From Frisingicoccus sp902471845 (lineage in GTDB: Bacteria; Bacillota; Clostridia; Lachnospirales; Lachnospiraceae), in the NCBI RefSeq assembly GCF_047030795.1, contig NZ_JBKYIC010000008.1: a stretch of 64,000 nucleotides of DNA; one strand, 5' to 3'. The position numbers were made by a program, and so were the translations under genes. Positions 52,438-61,181 of this stretch are shown piece after piece. Numbering within the stretch: the stretch's first letter is position 1; each line of letters opens with the position of its first letter. The notes under the pieces are model-generated. The model made no database searches and had not been told where the DNA came from. It worked only from the letters and a program-made list of their open reading frames with translations.

Positions 52438-52466
52438 ATTCTAGCATAAAACGAAAGTGGGTACAA
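52438..52466 (-). promoter_or_regulatory. Promoter of NrdG2-like gene
   Basis: Minus strand TTGTAC - 17 bp - TAGAAT. Confidence 0.6.
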
Positions 52467-52544
52467 TGAAATTAAATTTGAATTATTGAAAAAAGTGTAG
52501 TAATATACTCACTAAGTAAGTTTTATAGGACGGAGGTCGAAATA

Positions 52545-53369
52545 ATGGATCGTTTTATCATACACAATCTGTTCGGTATTGAAGGATTTAATATTGCCTG
52601 GTACGGTGTCATTATCGGATTCGGCATGGTTCTGGCAACCTGTGTCGCTGCCTGGCGTGCTCAGAAAGCCGGATATAAATCCGATTTGATCATTGATTTC
52701 GTGTTATTTGCCGTGCCGATTGCGATTATCTGTGCCCGTATTTATTATGTGATTTTTGAGTGGGAATATTACAGTCAGGATTTAAGCCGGATTTTTGCCA
52801 TTCGGGAAGGCGGTCTGGCCATTTACGGCGGCGTTATCGGCGGTGTGGTGACGGCGATTGTGTTTTGTAAAATTCAGAAGTTTCCGCTGTTAAAGCTGAT
52901 GGATTTTGCCATGCCAAGTCTGCTGCTCGGACAGATTATCGGCCGGTGGGGGAATTTTACCAACCAGGAGGCCTTTGGAAATCTGATCACCAATCCGGAC
53001 CTGCAGTTTTTTCCATACGGTGTGTTTATCGACGACCTTCAGGAATGGCATCAGGCCACATTTTTTTATGAAAGTGCAGCGAATCTGGTTCTTTTTGTCA
53101 TTATGATGATTGTGGCGCGGCGCGCTAAAAAGGATGGATGGATGACCGTACTTTATCTGGTCGGTTATGGCGCTATACGTTGTTTCATTGAGGGATTGCG
53201 GGCGGACAGCCTGTATCTGATTCCGGGAGTCCGGGTGTCCCAGGTGTTGTCAGCCGTTTTGATCGTCGTTGGCCTGGGGATTGCCTGGGGGATTCGTTCC
53301 GGACGTTTGCGTTCCAAAACCTATGAAGGCAAATATTTATTAGATAATGTGCAGAAGAATGGGGAATAA
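52545..53369 (+). CDS. lgt: Prolipoprotein diacylglyceryl transferase
   Basis: 274 aa, about seven transmembrane helices. GRWGNFTNQEAFG (residues 126-138), the essential Lgt signature, plus FFYESAANLVLF and YGAIRCFIEGLRADSL. Adds diacylglycerol to lipoprotein lipobox Cys, relevant to the lipoproteins at 16398 and 28788. GGAGGTCGAAATA precedes ATG. Confidence 0.97.
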   Translation: MDRFIIHNLFGIEGFNIAWYGVIIGFGMVLATCVAAWRAQKAGYKSDLIIDFVLFAVPIAIICARIYYVIFEWEYYSQDLSRIFAIREGGLAIYGGVIGGVVTAIVFCKIQKFPLLKLMDFAMPSLLLGQIIGRWGNFTNQEAFGNLITNPDLQFFPYGVFIDDLQEWHQATFFYESAANLVLFVIMMIVARRAKKDGWMTVLYLVGYGAIRCFIEGLRADSLYLIPGVRVSQVLSAVLIVVGLGIAWGIRSGRLRSKTYEGKYLLDNVQKNGE

Positions 53370-53372
53370 TTC

Positions 53373-53873
53373 ATGACACAGGACGAGAAATATATGAAAG
53401 AAGCCATGAAGCAGGCGAAGAAGGCGGCCGCCATCGAGGAAGTTCCCATTGGCTGTGTGATTGTCTATGAAGATAAAATTATTGCCAGAGGCTATAATAA
53501 ACGGAATCTGAAGAAAAATACCCTGGCCCATGCGGAAATCATCGCCATGAATAAAGCCAGTAAGGTCATCGGTGACTGGCGGCTGGAAAACTGTACCATG
53601 TATGTGACATTGGAGCCCTGTCCGATGTGCGCCGGTGCCATTGTGCAGGCACGGATTCCGCGGGTTGTCATAGGGTCCATGAATCCGAAAGCCGGATGTG
53701 CCGGTTCGGTCTTGAATGTTTTGCAGACCGATGGCTTTAATCATCAGGTGGAACTGGAGACGGGGGTACTCGGTACGGAATGTTCGGAGATGCTCAGCAG
53801 CTTTTTCAGGGAACTGCGAAAACTCAAAAAAGCTCGAAAAAAGCAGGAAGGCCAGTCCTTGACAGAAAAATAA
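53373..53873 (+). CDS. tadA: tRNA-specific adenosine deaminase
   Basis: 166 aa. Zn and catalytic motif HAEIIAM (residues 54-60) and PCPMCAGAI (about 85-93). Converts wobble A34 to inosine in tRNA-Arg(ACG). 3 bp after lgt. The C-terminal coding end carries the -35 of the SRP RNA promoter. Confidence 0.97.
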   Translation: MTQDEKYMKEAMKQAKKAAAIEEVPIGCVIVYEDKIIARGYNKRNLKKNTLAHAEIIAMNKASKVIGDWRLENCTMYVTLEPCPMCAGAIVQARIPRVVIGSMNPKAGCAGSVLNVLQTDGFNHQVELETGVLGTECSEMLSSFFRELRKLKKARKKQEGQSLTEK

Positions 53874-53887
53874 AAACAAGATATACT
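53859..53887 (+). promoter_or_regulatory. Promoter of SRP RNA
   Basis: TTGACA - 17 bp - TATACT, with the -35 inside the last codons of tadA. Confidence 0.82.
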
Positions 53888-53914
53888 GGGTGATGCAACA
53901 ATGTTATAACTTTT

Positions 53915-54177
53915 CCGTGCAGCCGGGGAGATAGCGGTGCCTTGTACCTGCAATCCGCTACAGCAGGGGTGATATCCTGTCTGAGGGTCATATCCTGTGG
54001 AGCTGCCCTGTATAAGTGGCGTTGAAGCCTGGGTCTTGCGCAACAGAAACCCGTGAACCGTGTCAGGTCAGGAATGGAGCAGCACTAAGCGGGACCTTTT
54101 GTGTGCCGTAAGGGTGCCTGGGCTGAGTTAACTGTACAGGTAACGTCTGTGGGAGTGATTCGAAGCAGGATGCACGG
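53915..54177 (+). ncRNA. ffs: Signal recognition particle RNA (long, Alu-containing form)
   Basis: About 263 nt. Ends pair (CCGTGCA at 53915-53921 with TGCACGG at 54171-54177). The conserved helix 8 tetraloop region GTGTCAGGTCAGGAATGGAG then CAGCACTAAG at about 54060-54089 binds Ffh. The 5' portion forms the Alu domain, as in Bacillus/Clostridium. Confidence 0.92.
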
Positions 54178-54193
54178 ATTTTAAACAAATATA

Positions 54194-54227
54194 AAGTTCT
54201 CGTTTTATGACGGGAGCTTTTCTTTTT
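54194..54227 (+). terminator. Terminator after SRP RNA
   Basis: AAGTTCTCGT/ACGGGAGCTT stem (two G-T pairs), 6-nt loop, TTCTTTTTT. Confidence 0.85.
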
Positions 54228-54328
54228 TCGGAAGGATATTGCATTTATTTCTTCTTTCATTTATCATAAGAAGTGTGTTTTGCCGGAGAATGGAGAACAG
54301 GGCTTAACAGAAAGGAAGCGAATAGGCT

Positions 54329-55405
54329 ATGAGAAGAATTGGTATGTTGACAAGCGGCGGCGACTGTCAGGCGTTAAATGCGACGATGCGCGGTGTTGCA
54401 AAGGTTCTTTATAATAAACTGGATGATGTGGAAATCCTTGGATTCATGGATGGCTACCGTGGATTAATGCATAATGATTACCGGGTGATGCGGCCCTCAG
54501 ATTTTTCAGGGATATTGACTATGGGAGGAACGATTTTAGGCTCTTCACGTCAGCCCTTCAAAAAAATGCGTGTCATTGAAGCGGATGGTTTTGACAAAGT
54601 AGCAGCCATGAAGAAAACCTACCGGGAACTGGGATTGGAATGTCTTGTTATTTTAGGTGGTAATGGTTCACAGAAAACGGCCAATCTTCTGATGGAAGAG
54701 GGACTGAATGTGGTTTCACTCCCAAAGACGATTGATAACGATATATATGGTACGGATATGACCTTTGGTTTCCAGAGTGCGGCAGATATTGCAACGAATG
54801 CGATTGACTGTATTCATACGACTGCTGCTTCCCACGGACGGGTATTTATTGTGGAAGTCATGGGACATAAGGTTGGATGGCTGACACTCCATGCAGGTAT
54901 TGCAGGCGGTGCAGATATTATCCTTCTGCCGGAGATCCCTTATGATCTGGACTGTGTGCTGGCGGCTATTGAACGTCGTCATAAAGCGGGAAAACGTTTC
55001 TCGATTCTGGCGGTAGCCGAGGGGGCTATTTCAAAAGAAGACGCACAGCTCAGTAAAAAAGAATATAACAAAAAGATAGCCAGCAGTCCGTATCCATCCA
55101 TTTCGTATGAACTCGGAGCAAAGATTGAAGAAGCTATCGGACGGGAAGTACGGATTACAGTTCCGGGACATACGCAGCGCGGCGGCGGGCCGGACCCGTA
55201 TGACCGGTTTATCTCTTCACGACTTGGTGCAGCGGCAGGCCGTCTGGTCGTAGAACGCAAATATGGCCGCATGGTTGCCTTCGATGGTTTCGAGGTTGTG
55301 AATGTATCGCTCAGCAGCGTAGCCGGAAAATTAAAATATGTGGACCCGAAGGGAGCCGCTATCCAGGAAGCAAAGGATATGGGCATCTGTTTCGGTGATG
55401 AATAG
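54329..55405 (+). CDS. pfkA: 6-phosphofructokinase (mixed ATP/PPi-type signature)
   Basis: 358 aa. IGMLTSGGDCQALNATMRG start, nucleotide loop LGGNGSQKTA near 110, PKTIDNDIYGTD near 130, GHTQRGGGPDPYDR near 285. Phosphorylates fructose-6-phosphate in glycolysis. The loop has Gly (ATP-like) at the position equivalent to E. coli 104, Asn where most have Asp 103, and Lys in PKTIDND (PPi-like), so the phosphoryl donor is uncertain. AAGGAAG site before ATG. Confidence 0.92.
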   Translation: MRRIGMLTSGGDCQALNATMRGVAKVLYNKLDDVEILGFMDGYRGLMHNDYRVMRPSDFSGILTMGGTILGSSRQPFKKMRVIEADGFDKVAAMKKTYRELGLECLVILGGNGSQKTANLLMEEGLNVVSLPKTIDNDIYGTDMTFGFQSAADIATNAIDCIHTTAASHGRVFIVEVMGHKVGWLTLHAGIAGGADIILLPEIPYDLDCVLAAIERRHKAGKRFSILAVAEGAISKEDAQLSKKEYNKKIASSPYPSISYELGAKIEEAIGREVRITVPGHTQRGGGPDPYDRFISSRLGAAAGRLVVERKYGRMVAFDGFEVVNVSLSSVAGKLKYVDPKGAAIQEAKDMGICFGDE

Positions 55406-55422
55406 AACAGGAAGTGGGAAGC

Positions 55423-56994
55423 ATGTCCTATCAGGCGCTCTATCGAAAGTGGCGTCCTCAGAACTTTGAGGATGTTAAAGGACAGGAGCATATTGTTACA
55501 ACATTAAAAAATCAAATACGTCTCGGGCGCATCGGACATGCCTATCTGTTCTGCGGCACCCGGGGAACGGGAAAGACAACGGTGGCGAAGATATTTGCCA
55601 GGGCGGTGAACTGTGAGCATCCGGTGGACGGGAGTCCCTGCGGTGAGTGTGCCATGTGCCGGGCAATTCAGAGTCAGGCATCGATGAATGTTATCGAGAT
55701 TGATGCGGCCTCCAACAACGGTGTAGATAATATCCGCGAGATTCGGGACGAGGTGGAGTACTCTCCGACGGAGGGCAGATACAAGGTGTACATCATTGAT
55801 GAAGTGCATATGCTTTCCATCGGCGCTTTCAACGCCTTGTTAAAAACGCTGGAAGAACCGCCGGAATATGTCATTTTTATTTTGGCGACGACGGAAGCTC
55901 ATAAAATTCCCATAACCATTCTTTCGCGGTGTCAGCGCTATGATTTCCATCGCATTACGATAGATACGATTGCAGACCGTCTGGCCGAATTGGCCGATAA
56001 AGAAGCAATGGATGTGGAAGATAAAGCGCTGCGCTATATTGCCAGGGCAGCGGATGGCTCCATGCGAGACGCTCTGAGTCTGCTGGACCAGTGCGTGGCT
56101 TTTTATCTGAATGAACGCCTGACCTACGATCATGTTCTGGAGATTCTCGGTGCAGTGGATACCAGCGTTTTCAGCCGGCTTTTGCGATGTGTGATGGGTC
56201 AGGATGTGGCTGGAGCACTGAAACTGGTGGAAGAGGTTGTCATTCAGGGACGGGAATTGAATCAGTTTGTGACAGATTTTACATGGTATCTGAGAAATCT
56301 CATGTTGGTCCAGAGTTCGGACCAGTTGGAGGATGTTTTAGATATGTCGTCGGAAAATCTGGCCGCTTTGAAAGAAGAGGCGGCGCAGATAAAACAGGCT
56401 GTACTGATGCGTTATATCCGTATTTTTTCTGATCTGACGAATCAGCTCCGTTATTCGACGCAAAAAAGAGTTTTGGTCGAACTTGCCATTGTCAAATTAT
56501 GCAGGCCTCAGATGGAAAATAATTATGAATCCATTCTGAATCGTCTGGCTGTACTGGAAGATATGATGGAGCGCGGCGTGGCTGCGGCTCCTGCGAGAGT
56601 AGCCGCGGTGGAGATGGATGAAACAGAATCGGAACCTGCCGCAGAAAGTCTGCCGCCGGCCCAGGCGAAGGATGTGGAGGCTGTGGTGGCCCAGTGGGGC
56701 AAGATTATCAGCGGTCTCGAGACAAGCACAATGGTGATGCTGAAATCCGCCATGGTGAGTGCGGGGCCGGATAATCAGATTGTTTTAGGCTTTCATGATG
56801 ATATGCAGAAAGGTTATTTTGATGCGGAGACACACCGGGAAGCTGTGGAAAAGGCAGTCAGCGAGCATATTGGCAAGGAAATTCATATCGTGTCCAGACT
56901 TTTGGAAAAGGGCAGAGCCGGGGAGGCTTTGTTTATAAATCCGAATAAAATTCATTTAGAGCATGTAGAATTTATTGATGAAGATCAATTTTAA
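55423..56994 (+). CDS. dnaX: DNA polymerase III subunit gamma/tau
   Basis: 523 aa. AAA+ clamp-loader ATPase: Walker A CGTRGTGKTT, Zn-binding Cys set (CEHPVDGSPCGECAMC), Walker B YIIDEVHML, sensor 1 ATTEAHKIPITILSRCQRYDF. The C-terminal half is shorter than E. coli tau. ATG 55423 preferred over the GTG at 55414. Heads the conserved dnaX-ybaB-recR cluster. Confidence 0.97.
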   Translation: MSYQALYRKWRPQNFEDVKGQEHIVTTLKNQIRLGRIGHAYLFCGTRGTGKTTVAKIFARAVNCEHPVDGSPCGECAMCRAIQSQASMNVIEIDAASNNGVDNIREIRDEVEYSPTEGRYKVYIIDEVHMLSIGAFNALLKTLEEPPEYVIFILATTEAHKIPITILSRCQRYDFHRITIDTIADRLAELADKEAMDVEDKALRYIARAADGSMRDALSLLDQCVAFYLNERLTYDHVLEILGAVDTSVFSRLLRCVMGQDVAGALKLVEEVVIQGRELNQFVTDFTWYLRNLMLVQSSDQLEDVLDMSSENLAALKEEAAQIKQAVLMRYIRIFSDLTNQLRYSTQKRVLVELAIVKLCRPQMENNYESILNRLAVLEDMMERGVAAAPARVAAVEMDETESEPAAESLPPAQAKDVEAVVAQWGKIISGLETSTMVMLKSAMVSAGPDNQIVLGFHDDMQKGYFDAETHREAVEKAVSEHIGKEIHIVSRLLEKGRAGEALFINPNKIHLEHVEFIDEDQF

Positions 56995-57017
56995 AATAAT
57001 TGAAGGAGGAGTATAAA

Positions 57018-57368
57018 ATGGCAAAAAGAGGTGGATTTCCGGGCGGAATGCCGGGAAATATGAATAATTTAATGAAACAGGCACAGAAGATGCAGAAGCA
57101 GATGGAGGAAGCGTCCAAAGCCCTTGAAGAGACAGAAGCAGAAGCTACGGCCGGCGGCGGCGCGGTGACGGTGAAAGTTTCCGGTAAAAAGGAGATTCTT
57201 TCCGTAAAAATCGAAGAAGAGGTTGTTGATCCGGATGATATTGAGATGTTAGAGGATTTGATTGTTGCCGCGACCAACGAAGCACTGCGCAAAATCGATG
57301 AAATATCTCAGGCATCCATGGCAAAAGTGACCGGAGGCCTTGGCGGATTTGGAGGCTTTGGATTTTAA
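57018..57368 (+). CDS. YbaB/EbfC-family nucleoid-associated protein
   Basis: 116 aa. Gly/Met-rich start (GGFPGGMPGNMNNLMKQAQKMQKQ), the central KVSGKKEILSVKIEEEVVDPDD, and a C-terminal GGLGGFGGFGF tail. Dimeric DNA-binding protein. AAGGAGGAG precedes ATG 57018. TAATG overlap with recR. Confidence 0.96.
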   Translation: MAKRGGFPGGMPGNMNNLMKQAQKMQKQMEEASKALEETEAEATAGGGAVTVKVSGKKEILSVKIEEEVVDPDDIEMLEDLIVAATNEALRKIDEISQASMAKVTGGLGGFGGFGF

Positions 57369-57964
57369 TGGCATATTACAGCAGTCAGATCACGCGTCTG
57401 ATTGAAGAATTATCAAAATTGCCGGGGATCGGTCCAAAAACGGCCCAGAGGCTGGCGTTCCATATTATCAATATGCCAAAAGACCAGGCGGCCGGTCTGG
57501 CTTCAGCGATTGTAGATGCCAGAGAAAATATCCGTTACTGCAGTCAGTGTTTTAATCTGACTGACAGCGAGCTGTGTCCGATCTGCCGCAATGAAAAGCG
57601 GAATAAAAAGGTGATCATGGTCGTGGAGACGCCGAGAGACCTGGCAGCCTATGAGAAAACCGGAAAATATGAAGGTGTTTATCATGTACTGCATGGGGCT
57701 ATCTCGCCGATGCTCGGTATCGGACCAAATGATATCCGTCTTAAGGAGCTGATGCTCCGCCTTCAGGGGGATGTGGATGAGGTGATCATTGCCACAAATT
57801 CCAGCCTCGAAGGGGAGACAACAGCCATGTACATCAGTAAATTAATCAAACCGACCGGGATTAAGGTCAGCCGGATTGCCAGCGGTGTTCCCGTTGGCGG
57901 AGATTTGGAATACATCGATGAGGTCACTTTGCTGCGGGCGCTGGAGGGCAGGGTAGAGCTTTAA
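57368..57964 (+). CDS. recR: Recombination mediator RecR
   Basis: 198 aa. HhH near LPGIGPKTAQRLAFH, Zn finger CSQCFNLTDSELCPIC, Toprim VVETPRDLAAYEKTGKYEG and the conserved ALEGRVEL end. RecFOR pathway. Start overlaps ybaB by 1 bp (TAATG). The 3' 123 bp overlap the antisense yyaC tail. Confidence 0.98.
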   Translation: MAYYSSQITRLIEELSKLPGIGPKTAQRLAFHIINMPKDQAAGLASAIVDARENIRYCSQCFNLTDSELCPICRNEKRNKKVIMVVETPRDLAAYEKTGKYEGVYHVLHGAISPMLGIGPNDIRLKELMLRLQGDVDEVIIATNSSLEGETTAMYISKLIKPTGIKVSRIASGVPVGGDLEYIDEVTLLRALEGRVEL

Positions 57965-58465
57965 TATACCCTGGCTGATGCAGCGGCTGAAACGGGCCAT
58001 TTCATGGCCGGCAGCCGGAGCAAAAATATCCTGGAAGACACCGGTAATCTGTAGATTACCGATTGGCGGCAGCTTTTTGCCGACGCCTTTTCCCGGGTGA
58101 AGAGGCCCTTTTTTCAAAAGAATATAACCGGACTGGGAGGAATTTCCCAGAGCGGCATCAATAGCTATGATAAATGGCTTTTGATGCCGTTTTTTAATTT
58201 CCCGGCATGTGTCCTGGAAATTCAGGGCGTGGACGGGCGCGTCCAGGGTGCCGTAGATGTCCGCCGGGACGGAGTCACCGGAAGTGGGGACGACAGACAG
58301 TATTGAGCCGATGACCGGACCAAGGCAGTCGCCGAGAATGGACGGGGTGCCAATACAAACAAACACAAGGGGACGATTTTTTTTATTATATTGCTGGAGC
58401 ATGGAAGCCAGGCAATTCGAAAAGGACTGAGAAGCATCCGGAAAATCCGGGTGAATCCAATACAT
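57842..58465 (-). CDS. yyaC: YyaC/DUF1256 spore protein
   Basis: 207 aa. VFVCIGTPSILGDCLGPVIG, DIYGTLDAPVHALNF, FIIAIDAALGN and a PGKGVGKKLPPIGNLQITG block match DUF1256, a GPR-protease-like fold made in sporulating Bacilli/Clostridia. Start MYWIHPDFP at 58465 follows AAAGGAG. The C-terminal 37 or so residues read through antisense to recR, beyond the usual end. Confidence 0.88.
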   Translation of the reverse strand: MYWIHPDFPDASQSFSNCLASMLQQYNKKNRPLVFVCIGTPSILGDCLGPVIGSILSVVPTSGDSVPADIYGTLDAPVHALNFQDTCREIKKRHQKPFIIAIDAALGNSSQSGYILLKKGPLHPGKGVGKKLPPIGNLQITGVFQDIFAPAAGHEMARFSRCISQGILKLYPALQRPQQSDLIDVFQISANGNTAGNPADLNPGRFD

Positions 58466-58691
58466 GGTGAAAACTCCTTTTTTCCCTGAGTCTGTACAAA
58501 TATATGCCATTTTATTCCGTTTGTATGTAAAACATGGGATGCCGATTTTTGACAAGGGGAAATTTCCAGCGTTTTTTGGTCGAAAAGGGCAGACAATTTG
58601 TAAATTCGAAGTGACAGCTTTCGCCAGATAAATCGGACGGAATATGATACTCTGTCTATGTTCCGAAGAGCGATTCAGGGAAGGTGAGGTA

Positions 58692-59828
58692 ATGGTTGAA
58701 GTGATGAGTCAGTCAAACAGTCAGGAAAAACTCAAATTACCGAAGAATATCCGACAGATTGGTTTACCGGAAGAGAAAAAGAAGATTTACGTGGAAGATT
58801 ATGTGGTAACCTATATGAATCAGTTGGCATCGGAATACCCAAACCGCCAGAGTGCGGCGGTGCTTTTAGGGTTCCACACAAAGCAGGATGATATACGTCT
58901 GACCTTTATTCACGGCGCCATAGGGATTCCGGCGGCGAAAGTGGAGGAGGATCAGGTGTCTTTTTGTACGGACCTCTGGGAAGATATTTATGGAACAATG
59001 AGGAAATATTTCCATGATTGCGAAATTGTGGGATGGTTTCTGACGCGTCCGGGAAAATCTTTGGGTATCAATGAAAAAATAACGAAAATTCATGTCGATC
59101 AGTTTCCGGGAAGAGAAAAGACATTATTTTTAATGGACCCTCTGGACCGGGAGGATGCCTTTTTCCTTTACGAAGGCGGAAAGCTGGTGCGCCAGCACGG
59201 ATATTATATTTATTATGAGCGCAATGAAGACATGCAGAATTACATGGTGGAAAATAGAAAGGGGCACGGCAGCGAGGAGCTTCTGGAAGCAGCTAATCTG
59301 AAAAAGACAACAAATATCCGCCGGCGTTCAGAAAAGACAAAGCCAGTTGAAAATAAACATCGGGGAAGAACGGTGGCAGCGACGATGGTGGCGGCAGCGG
59401 CCGTCCTGGCCCTCGGCGTGACATTAGTCAACCGATTTTATATGCCGAATCGGGCAAAAACAGTGAGCGGCAGTGTGACCGATGAGACAGTGAATGTTCA
59501 GGTTGTGGAAGGAGCAGTTACAGCCAATAACAGTGCCGGAACGACAGAAGAAAGTACTTCCGAAACCCTTGCAGGGATTTCGGAGCAGAGTACCGTGAAT
59601 GAAATGGTTCCAGAAGATGATACGGATGAAAACGGGACCACATCCGAATCGGCAAAGACTACAAATGTGACTACATCCAAACGGTATACAGTTCGAAGGG
59701 GCGACACTCTGGCGAATATTTCTTTAAGTCTTTACAATGACCGGGATTACGTGGATACCATTTGCGAGATCAATGATATTGAAGATCCGGATGTGATCTA
59801 TGAGGGAATGGTTTTAGAGCTTCCATAA
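58692..59828 (+). CDS. MPN-like domain, transmembrane and LysM protein
   Basis: 378 aa. The N-terminal part (residues about 35-200) looks like an MPN/JAB fold with the JAMM position read as GWFLTRPGKSLGINE: the metal-binding His residues of the usual HTHP are Leu and Arg, so no isopeptidase activity is expected. A helix near 235-258 (VAATMVAAAAVLALGVTLVN) follows a basic stretch, then a Thr/Ser/Glu-rich linker and a C-terminal LysM (YTVRRGDTLANISLSLYN) outside the cell. ATG 58692 follows GGAAGGTGAGG. Family by eye only. Confidence 0.75.
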   Translation: MVEVMSQSNSQEKLKLPKNIRQIGLPEEKKKIYVEDYVVTYMNQLASEYPNRQSAAVLLGFHTKQDDIRLTFIHGAIGIPAAKVEEDQVSFCTDLWEDIYGTMRKYFHDCEIVGWFLTRPGKSLGINEKITKIHVDQFPGREKTLFLMDPLDREDAFFLYEGGKLVRQHGYYIYYERNEDMQNYMVENRKGHGSEELLEAANLKKTTNIRRRSEKTKPVENKHRGRTVAATMVAAAAVLALGVTLVNRFYMPNRAKTVSGSVTDETVNVQVVEGAVTANNSAGTTEESTSETLAGISEQSTVNEMVPEDDTDENGTTSESAKTTNVTTSKRYTVRRGDTLANISLSLYNDRDYVDTICEINDIEDPDVIYEGMVLELP

Positions 59829-59896
59829 AAAAGTAGTGCTATTTTTTAAAAAATGCGTTATACTGTCTCTTACGGAGGTTGAAAAAGAAATTCAGA

Positions 59897-61162
59897 ATGG
59901 AAAAAATACGTACTTATTGGAAAAAAATATGGAATAGAGTACTTCATCGTACAGAGCCGGATGAAGCCCATCCATCCGAAGAACATGAATTACAAGGGGC
60001 CCGAGAGGGAATCAAATACCGGCTCCGGCAGCTGCAATGCTGGATTAAAGAACATAAAAAATCATTTGCCATAGGCGTAGTGGCGGCCGTGCTGCTGTTT
60101 GGCTGCGTGTTCTGGTTTTTCTTGCGGACGTATCATAATTACGAAGTGGTGGATTCCATGGAACGAAAGACTGATACGTCTGCAAATTATTATTTTCGGG
60201 AAGATGGCGTCGTTTGTTATAGTAAAGACGGTATTTCCTTTACGAATAATAATGGCGAAGTGGTATGGAATCAGGTGTTTGGCATGACTGCGCCAAAGAT
60301 GAGTACCTGTGGTGATTATATGGCCATTGGCGATGTGGGCGCCAACAGTGTATACATATTTAACGGAACCGGGCTGGAGGGACGAATCGCTCTGGAAAAA
60401 CCGGTGCAGGATGTTCGGGTAAGCCGGCAAGGCGTTATTGCGGTTGTTCTTGCGGATAATGATGCAAACCAGATTAATCTCTACAGCAAGCAAGGCGAAA
60501 TACTGGCCAGTGTGAAAGCGTCAATTAACACAAAGGGTTATCCGTTGACCTTGGCTTTATCTGAGGACGGTATGCGGCTGGCGGTCAGCTATGTTATCTT
60601 TAACGGAGGAAAGATCAGTTCCAGTTTAGTTTTCTACAATTTCTCCAATAAAGAGACAAGCGGTGAGCCGACGGGGAGCTTTGATTATGATGAACTTTTC
60701 CCGAGGCTGGAATTTGTCGGGACGGACACAGTACTGGCCTGCGGTGCAAAAGGATTTTACACATACCACTTTAAAGACACAGTATCCGAAAAGTTCAGCT
60801 ATACGTTTAAAGCAGAAGCAAAGAGTATTTTTATTACGGATAAGAATGTAGGTGTTATTACGAAGAATACGGAAGAAGCAAAAGAAGGTAAAACCGTAGA
60901 TAAATATGAAGTAGAGGTTTACCGTTTTTCCGGAGGAAGAGCTGCATCATTTACATTTGATTTTGACTATAAGTCCGTATCCGCTTCGGATAAGGATATT
61001 ATATTCTACAATGATCAGGAATGTGAGATGTATACATACCGGGGACACAAAAAATTCCAATATGTTTTTGAACATAATATCGAAAGTATTCTTCCCGGCA
61101 TTAAATCCGAAGAATATATTTTGATTGATGCTCAAAATGTACAGACGATTCGACTGAAATAG
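59897..61162 (+). CDS. DUF5711 membrane-anchored beta-propeller-like protein
   Basis: 421 aa. A basic N-terminus, a transmembrane helix near 60-80 (SFAIGVVAAVLLFGCVFWFF), then repeated beta-strand blades (REDGVVCYSKDG, VRVSRQGVIAVVLAD) as in DUF5711. The start is uncertain: TTG 59879 touches GGAGG, ATG 59897 is 18 nt away. Co-directional with the LysM and CvpA genes; a cell-envelope set. Confidence 0.82.
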   Translation: MEKIRTYWKKIWNRVLHRTEPDEAHPSEEHELQGAREGIKYRLRQLQCWIKEHKKSFAIGVVAAVLLFGCVFWFFLRTYHNYEVVDSMERKTDTSANYYFREDGVVCYSKDGISFTNNNGEVVWNQVFGMTAPKMSTCGDYMAIGDVGANSVYIFNGTGLEGRIALEKPVQDVRVSRQGVIAVVLADNDANQINLYSKQGEILASVKASINTKGYPLTLALSEDGMRLAVSYVIFNGGKISSSLVFYNFSNKETSGEPTGSFDYDELFPRLEFVGTDTVLACGAKGFYTYHFKDTVSEKFSYTFKAEAKSIFITDKNVGVITKNTEEAKEGKTVDKYEVEVYRFSGGRAASFTFDFDYKSVSASDKDIIFYNDQECEMYTYRGHKKFQYVFEHNIESILPGIKSEEYILIDAQNVQTIRLK

Positions 61163-61181
61163 AAAGGCGGTATTGGAATTG

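Noticed and set aside
56455..56475. CAAAAAAG run in dnaX as a programmed frameshift site
   Set aside because: The A-run is not in the X XXY YYZ register of the reading frame (CAA AAA AGA), and no downstream stem was seen.
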